Assembly (NCBI GenBank): GCA_009783985.1
Contig: WQVM01000002.1
Span: 1 to 64,000 of the forward strand
Length of the DNA: 64,000 nucleotides
DNA from: Bacillota bacterium
GTDB taxonomy: Bacteria; Bacillota; Clostridia; Christensenellales; Pumilibacteraceae
Direction of reading: 5' to 3'
How positions within the stretch are numbered: the stretch's first letter is position 1; each line of letters starts with the position of its first letter. The notes under the pieces were generated by a model. The model had not been told where the DNA came from and did no database searches. It saw nothing but the letters and a program-made list of their open reading frames with translations. Positions 18,401 to 27,005 of the stretch are shown one piece after another. A program made the position numbers and the translations under genes.

Positions 18401-21337
18401 CCAAAAATTCAGATTAAATTTCTCGCAAAGGAATTGCTTGTAAATTTCAGCATCAATCCAGCCCATACCCATTCGCACACTAATCTCTGATGCTGTAAGC
18501 GGTGTAGGCTGCACCTTTTCTAATGCCTCAATATTCTTATTGTACCGAGGATAGCTTTCAGCATAAGTCTTAACAAAATCTAGCTTTCGCCTAACATTGC
18601 CGGATAAGTATTCCGTCGCTGTTTCCCAACCCTCGTATATATTGTCCTCAAGTCCTAAAACTATTTCAGGATTACGGTAGATATGTCCGTCAAGCTCAGT
18701 TATAATATCGTCATAACTTTTGTTTGTCAATTCCTCTATGATTTTAAGATTAACACGCCCTGTCTCGTTTTTACTTATCTGTAACGCTTCAAGCACTGTA
18801 TCCGCACGGGTAGGACGGGTGTATTTTCTTATTGTCCGCTTAGAGAATATGTCCGTCTTTTTTGCCTTGCCGGACACCTCGTCATAATGCTCTAAAGATA
18901 TAAGCAAAGTATAATCAGCGTCATTACGAAAGATATTGCGGTTGGTTTTAGTGTTTAACGCTCCGTTATTCTTAACAAAGCTACCATACATGGCGTTCAG
19001 CTTACCCTGCTCCCGCTCTAAAATTTCATCTGAACAATCCTCTTGCTGTACTTTTAATAAGTTCCGCACTTGTTGTCTTAGGCTTATCAAGCCCTTGAAT
19101 CTTAATTCTTGCGTAGCTGGCACATTTTGCGGGACCATCTCATTATCCACACGCATATAAATTTTGTTTTCTTTTACCGCATAGCAATAATTTTTGACTG
19201 ACAAATCCGCCGGAATAGGCTCGCCCTCTTTCCGCTCCGTTGATAGAATTTTGGTGCGGGGCATATAGATATTTTCAGGCAAGAATTTTACAGCTTCCGA
19301 CAACGCATCTTTCAAATCCCGTCCGTTAGGCTCGCAATATGTTTCAGTATCGCTTCCGTACATGGATTGTCCTTGCTTCATTGTTCCCAGCACCATGTGC
19401 GGATTATCTATATAATACTGATTAACAGGCACACCGTTTGAATCTGTTCCTACATTCAACCAATCAACACTTGACTGCAGCGTCTGCGCCGCACCTTTAC
19501 GGAAAAACAGCACATCAGCTGTAACCTCTGTTCCGGCGGTTGCCTTAAACGCATTATTCGGTAATCGCACTGCACCCAAAAACTCTGCCTTTTCTGCGAA
19601 TAGTTTCCTTACACTTGCATTTGCCTTATCTAATGTACCTTTACTCGTAACGATAGCCGCTATACCGCCATGACGGAGTTTATCTAAGGATTTAAGAATA
19701 AAGTAATCATGGATATATAGATTATGCTTATTATATTTAGTATCAAAAACGGAGTACGAGCCAAATGGTACATTTGTTGCCACTCCGTCAAAATAATTGT
19801 CAGGAAAGTCTGTTTCCTCAAAGCCTTTAATTTGTATATCTGCGTTTGGGTATAAATGTTTTGCAATTTTGCCCGTAATAGTATCTAACTCGGCAGCGTG
19901 AACTTTACTCTTAAAGCTATCAGGCATTAAGCCTATAAAGTTCCCGGTGCCGACAGACGGCTCCAGCATAATACCGTCACTAAGACCCATACGATTAAGT
20001 CCTGCATATATTCCGTCAATTACTGTCTTCGATGTGAAGTGAGCATTAAGGGTAGACCCTCTTGCCTGACTGTATTCCTCATCGGATAAAAGCTCCTTTA
20101 ACTCTGTATACTCCTTTTTCCAATCCGCTTTTAATTCGTCAAACGCTTGCGGTATACCGCCCCAACCTGCATACCTAGCTAAAATATCCTGCTCTTCTTT
20201 AGTGGCAGGTGTTCCCGACTCCTCTAACTCTTTCAAAAGTCTAATAGCTTTAACATTATTATTGTACCGAGTTTTTGTCCCGCCTAAATTCTCAAAATTC
20301 TCATCCGTCAGCTTGTAGTTCGATAAATCACTTCTTCCAAAATTATCTCGTGTATCGTGTCCGCTATTTGGTTCTCGTAGCGTACTTTCGTAAGGAATGA
20401 AGTTTCCGCTTTTATCGGCATTGGTGTCTTCTTGCGTAAAGTTATATTCAATTCCTTCCGTAGCTTGTCCGCTTGCTTTTGTGCCGTTATAAGATACTTG
20501 TGCAGTTTCCTCGCCATCAACAAGTCTAAGTATAGGTTCGGCTCGTATACCATCATGTGATTCCGTAGTAGTATCCCGTACTTGGTCAAAGAACTCGAAG
20601 AAGGACTGTTGCGTACTTTCCCCTGTCCCTGTAAGCTCAACCTCTCTGACGGGGCGGTTTTGCCGTTGCTGTTCACTTTTTTCATCTCGTTTGCTCCTAT
20701 ATTTGGTAATATTATTAAATAGTGTTTCTGCTATTCTTGTTGCCGCTAATGCCGCCGAGGTGCTACTTCTGTCATCAAGACTGATATACTCCTCATGACG
20801 GACATACTCTAAAGGCTTGTTATAACGATTAACTATGCAAGTAAATACTCCGTCTGTTACGGCTTTCATAAACTCCTCGTCACCGGTTATATCTAAGTAG
20901 TTGTTTTCACAATAATCCTTAACCGCTGAATACAACCTATCCCTATATGTCCCGCTAACGCTACCCAAAAAAAAGCATTGACTTTTAATGGCGTCCAATA
21001 AAAGCGTATCTGTAATATTCTCGCCTGTCTTAAATGCCTTAAAGCCGTAGGTTTGTGACACATCAAAATAGTAGTTTCTTTTATTAGGATACAATGGGTT
21101 AGTAATCGGTATGCCTTTGCTCCCGCGTAATATCCGTCTATCCGTTGTATCGTGCCAATCATCGTATGTCTTAACCGCTGTAATGTTCGGATTGTAAACA
21201 AACGCTTCAACACACTGATAAAATGTCAGTTCAGTATTCCGTGAGAAAAAAGCGTAAAAATCCCTTAGTTGTTTTTTGTCATCAAATATTCCGTATCCGT
21301 CGGCTTGTTCATCTTTTAACGCATATGCCGTTTGCAT
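15446..21337 (-). CDS. Giant DNA methylase-SNF2-type helicase fusion
   Basis: 1963 residues; AGGAGG lies before the ATG. Order of parts: an ArdC-like N-terminal region (about 40-110, RRILRGSKGIPI, YYFDVSQTYG); a class I N6-adenine methylase domain (LEPSVGTGNFIG about 462, TNVPFG about 522, in place of the usual NPPF/Y); a superfamily-2 helicase (HHVVGAGKTFEVA about 1136, FCDEAHKYKN about 1297, ATGTPISNS, and QREGRAIRQGN about 1620); and a C-terminal coiled coil. Such proteins are a hallmark of ICEs and plasmids in Firmicutes and are thought to aid DNA processing or evasion of restriction. Whether the NVPF methylase is active is unclear. Confidence 0.9.
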   Translation of the reverse strand: MQTAYALKDEQADGYGIFDDKKQLRDFYAFFSRNTELTFYQCVEAFVYNPNITAVKTYDDWHDTTDRRILRGSKGIPITNPLYPNKRNYYFDVSQTYGFKAFKTGENITDTLLLDAIKSQCFFLGSVSGTYRDRLYSAVKDYCENNYLDITGDEEFMKAVTDGVFTCIVNRYNKPLEYVRHEEYISLDDRSSTSAALAATRIAETLFNNITKYRSKRDEKSEQQRQNRPVREVELTGTGESTQQSFFEFFDQVRDTTTESHDGIRAEPILRLVDGEETAQVSYNGTKASGQATEGIEYNFTQEDTNADKSGNFIPYESTLREPNSGHDTRDNFGRSDLSNYKLTDENFENLGGTKTRYNNNVKAIRLLKELEESGTPATKEEQDILARYAGWGGIPQAFDELKADWKKEYTELKELLSDEEYSQARGSTLNAHFTSKTVIDGIYAGLNRMGLSDGIMLEPSVGTGNFIGLMPDSFKSKVHAAELDTITGKIAKHLYPNADIQIKGFEETDFPDNYFDGVATNVPFGSYSVFDTKYNKHNLYIHDYFILKSLDKLRHGGIAAIVTSKGTLDKANASVRKLFAEKAEFLGAVRLPNNAFKATAGTEVTADVLFFRKGAAQTLQSSVDWLNVGTDSNGVPVNQYYIDNPHMVLGTMKQGQSMYGSDTETYCEPNGRDLKDALSEAVKFLPENIYMPRTKILSTERKEGEPIPADLSVKNYCYAVKENKIYMRVDNEMVPQNVPATQELRFKGLISLRQQVRNLLKVQQEDCSDEILEREQGKLNAMYGSFVKNNGALNTKTNRNIFRNDADYTLLISLEHYDEVSGKAKKTDIFSKRTIRKYTRPTRADTVLEALQISKNETGRVNLKIIEELTNKSYDDIITELDGHIYRNPEIVLGLEDNIYEGWETATEYLSGNVRRKLDFVKTYAESYPRYNKNIEALEKVQPTPLTASEISVRMGMGWIDAEIYKQFLCEKFNLNFWQSKNVNLSFNQYTQSWKLEAPNVRYNFEATNLYGTERMNGCNIYEHAINLQTPSVYDKITESDGKEKRVLNKSETIAVREKLRKIQEEFKSWVFDCPDRREKLVNKYNEKFNNLTLTSYDGSYLTFPEMNPLIELKPFQKDAVERIITSGNTLLHHVVGAGKTFEVAAAAMKLRQLKLAQKPMIIVPNHLVLQWANEFRYLYPQANLLIATKKDFEKENRLKFVSRIATGDWDAVIMAMSSFEKIPISNERREKKIREEIDAVRETLENARDDNNRITIKIMEKVLKDKEKALKELSDSKKDDLIKFEDLGVDYLFCDEAHKYKNKFIYTKMTNVAGISQAASKRSSDLDMKIDYLAELHGGAQKGVVFATGTPISNSMVEMFTMQSYLQRQDLLDAGLNVFDHWAANFGETVSALELAPSGQGYRSKTRFAKFTNLPELLKMYRKTADVKTAEMLNLPVPKANKHIINIKPTDTILELCEVIAERAERINNSKVDPSIDNMLKITGDGRKLALDPRCFDSHAPDSPDHKVNIASENIYRIWLDTEHISGTQLVFCDLSTPKTDYEDYDPDKDFDVYNHVKTTLVQMGIPPEEVAYIHDAKNDIEKQILFNKVRAGNVRILIGSTEKCGAGTNVQNKLVALHHLDTPYRPSDLEQREGRAIRQGNTNAEVDICTYVTERTFDAYSYQILENKQRFISQVNKGELTVREAADIDETTLTYAEIKAITSANPLIKRKNEVENEVGNLQVLESQYRKNRYALQDKVAKDLPHTIANAEKRTEEFEQDIALRNANTADEFSMTIAGKHYTEKKDAVELLHKLIYSPSNSDKVIAKYKGFEIIPETPIMLTDKAIILRGNGEHRLTVSESPTGTMTRIDNALEGLDGSLKALSERIATYKSDIEAATIELSKPFEHAEKISDLTLELEKINAELNLDKGELELIIDDTKFQNEVRVEDLDEEESGDGDTKRPIVIPEKQAMREQDYEMG

Positions 21338-21352
21338 TATGTTTACCTCCTC

Positions 21353-21940
21353 TTAATGCTGTTGATTGCCTTGTGAAATGTATGAATTTACTGTATTTGT
21401 TATATTTATTCTTGTTTTAGCACTTGACTGTGATATGTGGTGAAAATACATATCGCTAAGTAAGCCATGACTTTGCTTTAACAATGTCGGGTTCTCGCCT
21501 TTTTTTAATATTTCCTTGCATAGCTCTTCACTTAGTGTAGAACTACCTTTTGTAAGTCGTTTTACACTTTCATAAAAATAGATTCTATTATAGTTATCGT
21601 ATACTTGTGTTGGCGATTGCTTAATCAATTCATTCTTAAAAGCGACACATTCCTCATCTACTCTATCCATAAGTTTAGCTAACGGCGTTTTATCTTTTGT
21701 TTTCTTATCTGCATTTCTTTCAAAACAATGTTGCCATTTTTGGTCGTAAAACATAAAGCTGTGTAAGCAAAAGCCTCGCCCGTCCATAAAATGTGTTTGG
21801 TCAAGAATTTCCTTTATTGTGATTTCCTGCCCGATATGGTTCAAAAGACAATCGCCTACACGATACCGCTCACCGCCTATATGCATATACTCCCTGCCAT
21901 CTTTAAGGTCTTTGTCTAAAATTTCTTTACCTGTAATCAA
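21353..21940 (-). CDS. Hypothetical ICE protein, 195 residues
   Basis: An N-terminal half (HIGGERYRVGDCLLNHIG) looks like a small beta domain. The C-terminal half (ECVAFKNELIKQSPTQVY) resembles a helical region seen in uncharacterised proteins of clostridial conjugative elements (DUF3848-like, uncertain). It overlaps the upstream methyltransferase gene by 4 nt (ATGA), so it is translated in the same operon. Function unknown. Confidence 0.65.
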   Translation of the reverse strand: MITGKEILDKDLKDGREYMHIGGERYRVGDCLLNHIGQEITIKEILDQTHFMDGRGFCLHSFMFYDQKWQHCFERNADKKTKDKTPLAKLMDRVDEECVAFKNELIKQSPTQVYDNYNRIYFYESVKRLTKGSSTLSEELCKEILKKGENPTLLKQSHGLLSDMYFHHISQSSAKTRINITNTVNSYISQGNQQH

Positions 21941-22497
21941 GTGTTTTTCATCCTCACTTTAAGTGGTCGTTCATATTTTTTTAATTCCTCTAAAATTAGG
22001 CTATTTGGTAAAAGTCCATGACAAAAATATGCGCTCGCAAAATGATTGCCTTTTGTATAATCCCTGTAATTTTCATGGGTGTGGTAATCTACCCTCTTGT
22101 CAAACGCTAAAATCTCTACACCTTTTTGAAAGCTCTTAAACCGCCCTATACCTTGCAGACTGTTAAGCGGTAACAATACCGCAAACGGCTTGCCTAATTC
22201 GTACAACCTTTTCAAAACTTTATCTTTCTTTGAAAACGGCGGATTGGACACGATACAGTCATAATGCTCATTAAGTGTGTAATCAAAAAAGTCCTGACCA
22301 TTTCCAATATGGCTGTGAATAACCTTGTATCCTCGTTCCCTAAATACTTGCACAAATGCCGACCACTCCTCATCAAACGGACACCATATTGTAAAACCTT
22401 TAGGTATGTACTTTACAATAGGCTCTACCGCATAAAAAGGTGTGTATACTTCATCACTATCTGCACCCCTCCCACAAGTTAAATACCCTTTGTTCAT
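21937..22497 (-). CDS. Adenine-specific DNA methyltransferase-like protein
   Basis: 186 residues. DEVYTPFYAVEPIVKY at the N-terminus and YDCIVSNPPFSKKD (the NPPF catalytic tetrad) at about residue 90 identify it as a small gamma-type N6-adenine methyltransferase, related to EcoRI-type methylase-like proteins of phages. There is no classical DxFxGxG motif I; IWCPFDEEWSAF occupies its place. It might act on its own or only bind SAM. It overlaps the gene downstream by ATGA. Confidence 0.7.
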   Translation of the reverse strand: MNKGYLTCGRGADSDEVYTPFYAVEPIVKYIPKGFTIWCPFDEEWSAFVQVFRERGYKVIHSHIGNGQDFFDYTLNEHYDCIVSNPPFSKKDKVLKRLYELGKPFAVLLPLNSLQGIGRFKSFQKGVEILAFDKRVDYHTHENYRDYTKGNHFASAYFCHGLLPNSLILEELKKYERPLKVRMKNT

Positions 22498-22511
22498 TTC
22501 TCAATGTAAAA

Positions 22512-22547
22512 GTGAGGGGAAACTTTTTGTAAAAAGTTTCCCCTCAC
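22512..22547 (-). terminator. Strong perfect hairpin inside the ICE operon
   Basis: 17-bp perfect arms (GTGAGGGGAAACTTTTT and its complement) with a 2-nt centre, followed by TTTTAC on the minus strand. It separates the gene at 22575-22802 from the methyltransferase. It could be an attenuator, an mRNA-processing site or a dispersed clostridial palindrome. Confidence 0.65.
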
Positions 22548-22574
22548 ACTCCCCTTCAAAAATTTTTATTACTA

Positions 22575-22802
22575 TTATTGTTTTCGTGCCACTAAATACT
22601 GCTTAAAGTTAAGTAGTTCATGCTCATCACAATATTCAATTTCCTCAATGCTTGCCATTATCATTTCCTCTACTATCAGGCGGTCGGGCTGAGATAGTCC
22701 CGACGCCCTTTTTTTAATGTCTTGTAGCTTTTCTAATAGCTCATCTTTTGAACCAAAATCTAACGCTTCAACAAAAGGCATTGTTTCACCGCTTATCATC
22801 AT
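22575..22802 (-). CDS. Small acidic hypothetical protein, 75 residues
   Basis: The protein is helical and acidic: MPFVEALDFGSKDELLEKL, then IVEEMIMASIEEIEYCDE. It begins 4 nt after the stop of the large MutS-I/ArdC-like gene and ends before the strong hairpin. No known domain is recognised. Its position suggests an ICE accessory role. Confidence 0.6.
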   Translation of the reverse strand: MMISGETMPFVEALDFGSKDELLEKLQDIKKRASGLSQPDRLIVEEMIMASIEEIEYCDEHELLNFKQYLVARKQ

Positions 22803-22805
22803 AAC

Positions 22806-25748
22806 TTAACCTCCCGCTTCCATAGCCACTCTTGTGTTTTGAATAGGCGGTCTTTGAACTTGCACATTATTCACAGCAGGTGACGCTTCCTCTCTCACTT
22901 TACGAATGCCGTCAGCACTCTCTTGTCCGCTTATATACAGCTCTACTGCACTTGCAATCCTAGCTGCTCTTACACGCGCATTGTTTAAGTTAGAAGATAC
23001 TTTCAATATATCCTCATCATCAAAAACGGTAAAGTCAACGGTTTTAAGTTTCGTATCCCCTAAACCTAAACGACGAGATACAATATGTGTAGCCGCTGTA
23101 CCCTCTATTGCGTGAAACATGGCTCGACCTTGAGATATTTCATTGCCGTTTTCTCTTTCTCTACCCTCTGTATGAACTCGCACAACACTCCGTATCATGG
23201 CTTTAAGTGTATCCTCTTTGGATTGTCCACTTTTTATAGTAATCTTTTTACCCTTGAAATTCACTCCGCCGTTTTCGCCCTCGCTAAACTCGTACTCTTT
23301 AGCAAAACTTTGAATTGTTTGCTTAATACCCTCGTAATGTTTATCTAAAGTTTCAGCTGTGATAGCTTTCCCTTTAATGTCTTTCCCATGTGTCTGAGAT
23401 ACATCAAATACAAAACTTAGGCGATATTTTGGTGTGTTATCCCCACTCTCGGCATTCTCGCTTGATTCACCATCGGTGGTTTTAACCGCACTCTCAATAT
23501 TCGGGGCTAGAATTTTTAATGCTTTCTCACCCTTAACAATAGACCGCTTCTGATAATTCCAACTGCTAACACCCGCTACCTTTGTTGCATTAGGTAACTG
23601 ATTTTTTATTAGCATAACATTTCTTACACTGTAGCCTAAATCAGCAAGCCCGTTTATAATCTCATCGTACTTGCCCTCACGCATAGCTTTTATAAACTCT
23701 GCGTCAGCTACTTCTATAAATTCCTCCGGCGATAATTTAGGCGGTCCTGCACTCTCGGTAGTATTGTCCGCTTGCACTTCTGCACCCTCTCCGAATATAG
23801 GGTCATTTGCTAGTTCCTCTTTCATATTTCCCATTTCTTTATTGTCCTCCTTGACATTTTCTTGTGCCTGTATCGGCATTGTTTTTATTGTGGATATTTC
23901 CGTTTGCTTACTAACCTCGCTATCTATAGCTGAGGCTTTTGCAATTTCTTCAAAAAGTTGTCCTATTTTGCTTGCTAAATTAGGTAACGATGTAAAATTA
24001 TTCCTGCCACCCGTATAGTCCTTTTCATGTCGTGCTGTGCGTACTAATACATTCTTAAACCATTGGTCATTAACACCTCGAACATCACTTATAGACATAT
24101 ATACAATATGATTTTTATTATTTTTGATAAATGCAGAGAACTCATAATGCCTTTTTGATGCTCTAGCAAGTTCCCAACTGTTTGCAGTCGCTAGTTTTTT
24201 TAAGTGATTAAGATAAACTCTTTGAAAAGCAAGATAATCCTTACCCGCATAACTGCCACTACTAAATTCATGACCATGATAATAGTTTAAGTTTTTAGGT
24301 ATATCCAAATCAATAACTTTGGGCGATTGCTGTTCTTTTACAATGGACTCTTGACTATTCTTTTGTTTGGTATTGGTAGCTGTGCTTTTTGCCGACTCAA
24401 TTTTTCTTAAATAATATTCTCTAATTTCAGCTTCTTGCCATTCATTATCTACAAACTCGTTAAAACAAGCAGGGGTCATGGATTCATCATGGTCATCATA
24501 ATATTCATCTTTGTAGATTTCATAAGCTGCCTCTACTTCACTTATGTCACTATCAAAATCGCTTCCAAAATACTCGTAACCATCCTTGTCTACAATATTA
24601 TAATGCTCTCCAAACTCCATGTCGTGCCATTCAATACCGCTTCCACCACAATCATTGCAATTCCACGGAAGCTTTGCTCCGCCACTTGCTATTTCACTAT
24701 CTCCATAATCAAGATTTTCTACACCACATATAGGGCAAGCACCTTCTTTGGCTTTAGCAAATTCAAAATACTTATCAAAGACTCGCACAATAGCAGCATT
24801 ATCGTTTTTCTCTGCATTGTAATCATCAGACATTGCCGAAGTTTCTCGATCATAAAACGCATTCTTGACATCAGGCTCATCCTCATAGCCGTTTCGTATG
24901 AGCCACTCAGCTGCCTTGCGGACATTTTCCGGCAAAGTTTCGGTTGACCAATCATCCCAACCCTCAACTTGTGATTTTATCATTATATTTTTTGATGGTT
25001 CTGATTTCTGTTCTAATTGTTCTGCTTTTTGTGGTTGCTCGTCTTGAACTGGATATTCTTCCATAGTATCACTTAATATTTTTTCATAAAGTCCGTCTTG
25101 ATCCCAACCGTAAGCCACTAAAACACTTTCGCTTATCTGTTCGCTATATTCTTTACTTATTTCCTTTATAAATTTTTCTTGGACTTCGCTATGCTCCTCG
25201 CCTGTTATTTTTAAGAGTAGCTCATTGAGTATAATTTTTTCATAAAACAGCGTGTCAGAAATAGGGTCAACAAAAGATGCGTCAATATAACTCATATCCT
25301 TATTAACTATGTCTGAAAACACTTTAGCTACTTTACTTCTCGCAATAACATAATCTCTACGATAAATTTGCGAAATATCTAATATACCTTTCTCTATACT
25401 CGCCCTCGCTATTGAGTCGTAATAATGATCACTATCATCAACAAGAATCTTATTTTTCGATTGGTCTGCAAGCGGCTGCTCTAAGCTCTCTGCAACGGCA
25501 ACCCTATAACCCTTTTCAATAAGTTTCTTGGTATACTCGTCAAGAACATGAAACGGCACTCCCGTCATCGGCACTCGCTCCTTCGCTCCTTGCATATCGC
25601 GACCTATTAATGTTAAATCTAATTCCTTGCTGACAATAACCGCGTGGTCATCGTAACACTCATAGAAATCCCCAACCCGCAAAAATACTAGTGCGCCTCC
25701 GTAATGCTCTTTTAATTGCTTAATCTGACTGTAATCCATTTGTATCAT
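22806..25748 (-). CDS. Fusion protein: MutS domain I-like N-terminus, zinc ribbon, ArdC-like C-terminus
   Basis: 980 residues. Residues 1-90 closely follow the mismatch-binding domain I of MutS (LKEHYGGALVFLRVGDFYE, DLTLIGRDM, RVPMTGVPFH) but no MutS ATPase follows. A CPIC...CNDC zinc ribbon is at about 340-370. Residues about 690-860 resemble the ArdC N-terminal ssDNA-binding domain (SWNYQKRSIVKGEKALKILA, FVFDVSQTHG). No metalloprotease HExxH motif is seen after it. Likely role: binding of incoming single-stranded DNA or anti-restriction. It overlaps the upstream gene by ATGA and is part of the conjugation operon. Confidence 0.75.
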   Translation of the reverse strand: MIQMDYSQIKQLKEHYGGALVFLRVGDFYECYDDHAVIVSKELDLTLIGRDMQGAKERVPMTGVPFHVLDEYTKKLIEKGYRVAVAESLEQPLADQSKNKILVDDSDHYYDSIARASIEKGILDISQIYRRDYVIARSKVAKVFSDIVNKDMSYIDASFVDPISDTLFYEKIILNELLLKITGEEHSEVQEKFIKEISKEYSEQISESVLVAYGWDQDGLYEKILSDTMEEYPVQDEQPQKAEQLEQKSEPSKNIMIKSQVEGWDDWSTETLPENVRKAAEWLIRNGYEDEPDVKNAFYDRETSAMSDDYNAEKNDNAAIVRVFDKYFEFAKAKEGACPICGVENLDYGDSEIASGGAKLPWNCNDCGGSGIEWHDMEFGEHYNIVDKDGYEYFGSDFDSDISEVEAAYEIYKDEYYDDHDESMTPACFNEFVDNEWQEAEIREYYLRKIESAKSTATNTKQKNSQESIVKEQQSPKVIDLDIPKNLNYYHGHEFSSGSYAGKDYLAFQRVYLNHLKKLATANSWELARASKRHYEFSAFIKNNKNHIVYMSISDVRGVNDQWFKNVLVRTARHEKDYTGGRNNFTSLPNLASKIGQLFEEIAKASAIDSEVSKQTEISTIKTMPIQAQENVKEDNKEMGNMKEELANDPIFGEGAEVQADNTTESAGPPKLSPEEFIEVADAEFIKAMREGKYDEIINGLADLGYSVRNVMLIKNQLPNATKVAGVSSWNYQKRSIVKGEKALKILAPNIESAVKTTDGESSENAESGDNTPKYRLSFVFDVSQTHGKDIKGKAITAETLDKHYEGIKQTIQSFAKEYEFSEGENGGVNFKGKKITIKSGQSKEDTLKAMIRSVVRVHTEGRERENGNEISQGRAMFHAIEGTAATHIVSRRLGLGDTKLKTVDFTVFDDEDILKVSSNLNNARVRAARIASAVELYISGQESADGIRKVREEASPAVNNVQVQRPPIQNTRVAMEAGG

Positions 25749-26128
25749 ACGCTATCCTTTTTTCGACGCGGACGCCTGCGATCCCGCTGTACTGTTTCAA
25801 GCCGCAAATCCACCTTTTCAAGCGATGCTCTTTGCCCTATTATGTCGCGTGTAATACGCCGTTTTATATGCTCTAAAGATCCTCTATCCGTACAAGCGGG
25901 TATATTGATATACTGTATTTCTCCCTTCCCGCGCTTTGCTAAGATTAACCTCCGTCCCTCTTCGTCTCTCGCCGCTCTTAATGCCTGTGAAATTTTAGCG
26001 GCAATGTAGCAATTAGCAAGTTTTTCATAAGACGGCAATTTGTAAGTATCTCCGAATAATTTAATTATTTCATCCCTTCCCGCGCTCTCTCTGCCATTCA
26101 TATATGATAGTAAATCCTTGTTTCCCAT
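25745..26128 (-). CDS. Hypothetical basic protein, 127 residues
   Basis: N-terminus MGNKDLLSYMNGRESAGRDE, C-terminus very basic (RDRRRPRRKKDSV), which suggests nucleic-acid binding. The frame starts one base after the ParB-like gene ends and overlaps the next gene by ATGA. No family recognised. Confidence 0.6.
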   Translation of the reverse strand: MGNKDLLSYMNGRESAGRDEIIKLFGDTYKLPSYEKLANCYIAAKISQALRAARDEEGRRLILAKRGKGEIQYINIPACTDRGSLEHIKRRITRDIIGQRASLEKVDLRLETVQRDRRRPRRKKDSV

Positions 26129-26968
26129 TTATTTGCTTTCCTCCGATTTTTTATTAAACATAACTTTTAGTTTAAGCATCCACTCTATAACGAGGTCAAT
26201 AGACTCCGCGACATCCCAAGCAGGTACGGGACTTTTTTTCATGTAAATGTCCACGCACTCCTCAGTGATATATTCGTAATCAATAATCGCTGCCGAGAGA
26301 ATGTTGTGCAGTTTCTTTGCAATTTTTTCTTCCCTATATATCCTCTCTTCTTTTTCTTTTAGTTCTGCCATAAATAAAATCTCCGCCTCGTCCTCCCGTT
26401 CATCTTCCGGTATTTTTCTTAAAATATTATTCATTCTCGCCGCTTTATCTATAGATATTGTCTTACCCATAGCCTCACGGATAATTTCGGGAGCTTCATT
26501 GTCTACCTTTTCAATCTTTTCAATCGTTGTGTGTGATATCCCCGCTAATTTTGCGATCTCTTTACGGGTATCAATCGAGTTTGTCCGTTCCGCAAAATTT
26601 TGCGGAACGGTATTTTGTTTAAGCGTTGAGATTTGCTTTTCCCTCGCTTTCGCCATTATTACATCCTTTAATTTCAAAGCTAATCTCCCGCGTTCAACAT
26701 CAATTAAATTCCGCCGAGCAAACTGATTACGCATTATCCACTCTAAAGCCGCGTCCTCATCCTCAAACTCTTTCTCTAGGGTGTTAAACGGAATATCTAA
26801 CTCCTTACAAATCCCGTACCTGTTATGACCATCAATGATGACACCGTTCCATGTTACAATGCTATCCCTACAGCCCTCCGTCTTTAGGCTGTTATATAGC
26901 TCCGCATACTCTTCTTTATTAAGCGGTGGTATAATTTCCTCAAATTTCTTATTTATCTCTAACTCCAT
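26129..26968 (-). CDS. ParB/Srx-fold DNA-binding protein
   Basis: 279 residues. The N-terminal ParB-like domain has NKEEYAELYNSLKTEGCRD and VIIDGHNRYGICKEL (the GHxR phosphate-binding motif). A central HTH (KEIAKLAGISHTTIEKIEK) follows, with a helical C-terminus. ParB-fold proteins bind CTP and act in partition or in regulation. No ParA is in the window, so this is likely an ICE maintenance or regulatory protein. Confidence 0.8.
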   Translation of the reverse strand: MELEINKKFEEIIPPLNKEEYAELYNSLKTEGCRDSIVTWNGVIIDGHNRYGICKELDIPFNTLEKEFEDEDAALEWIMRNQFARRNLIDVERGRLALKLKDVIMAKAREKQISTLKQNTVPQNFAERTNSIDTRKEIAKLAGISHTTIEKIEKVDNEAPEIIREAMGKTISIDKAARMNNILRKIPEDEREDEAEILFMAELKEKEERIYREEKIAKKLHNILSAAIIDYEYITEECVDIYMKKSPVPAWDVAESIDLVIEWMLKLKVMFNKKSEESK

Positions 26969-27005
26969 GATTTTTTGCTCCTAATTTTTTATTAAGTTTT
27001 TACTT

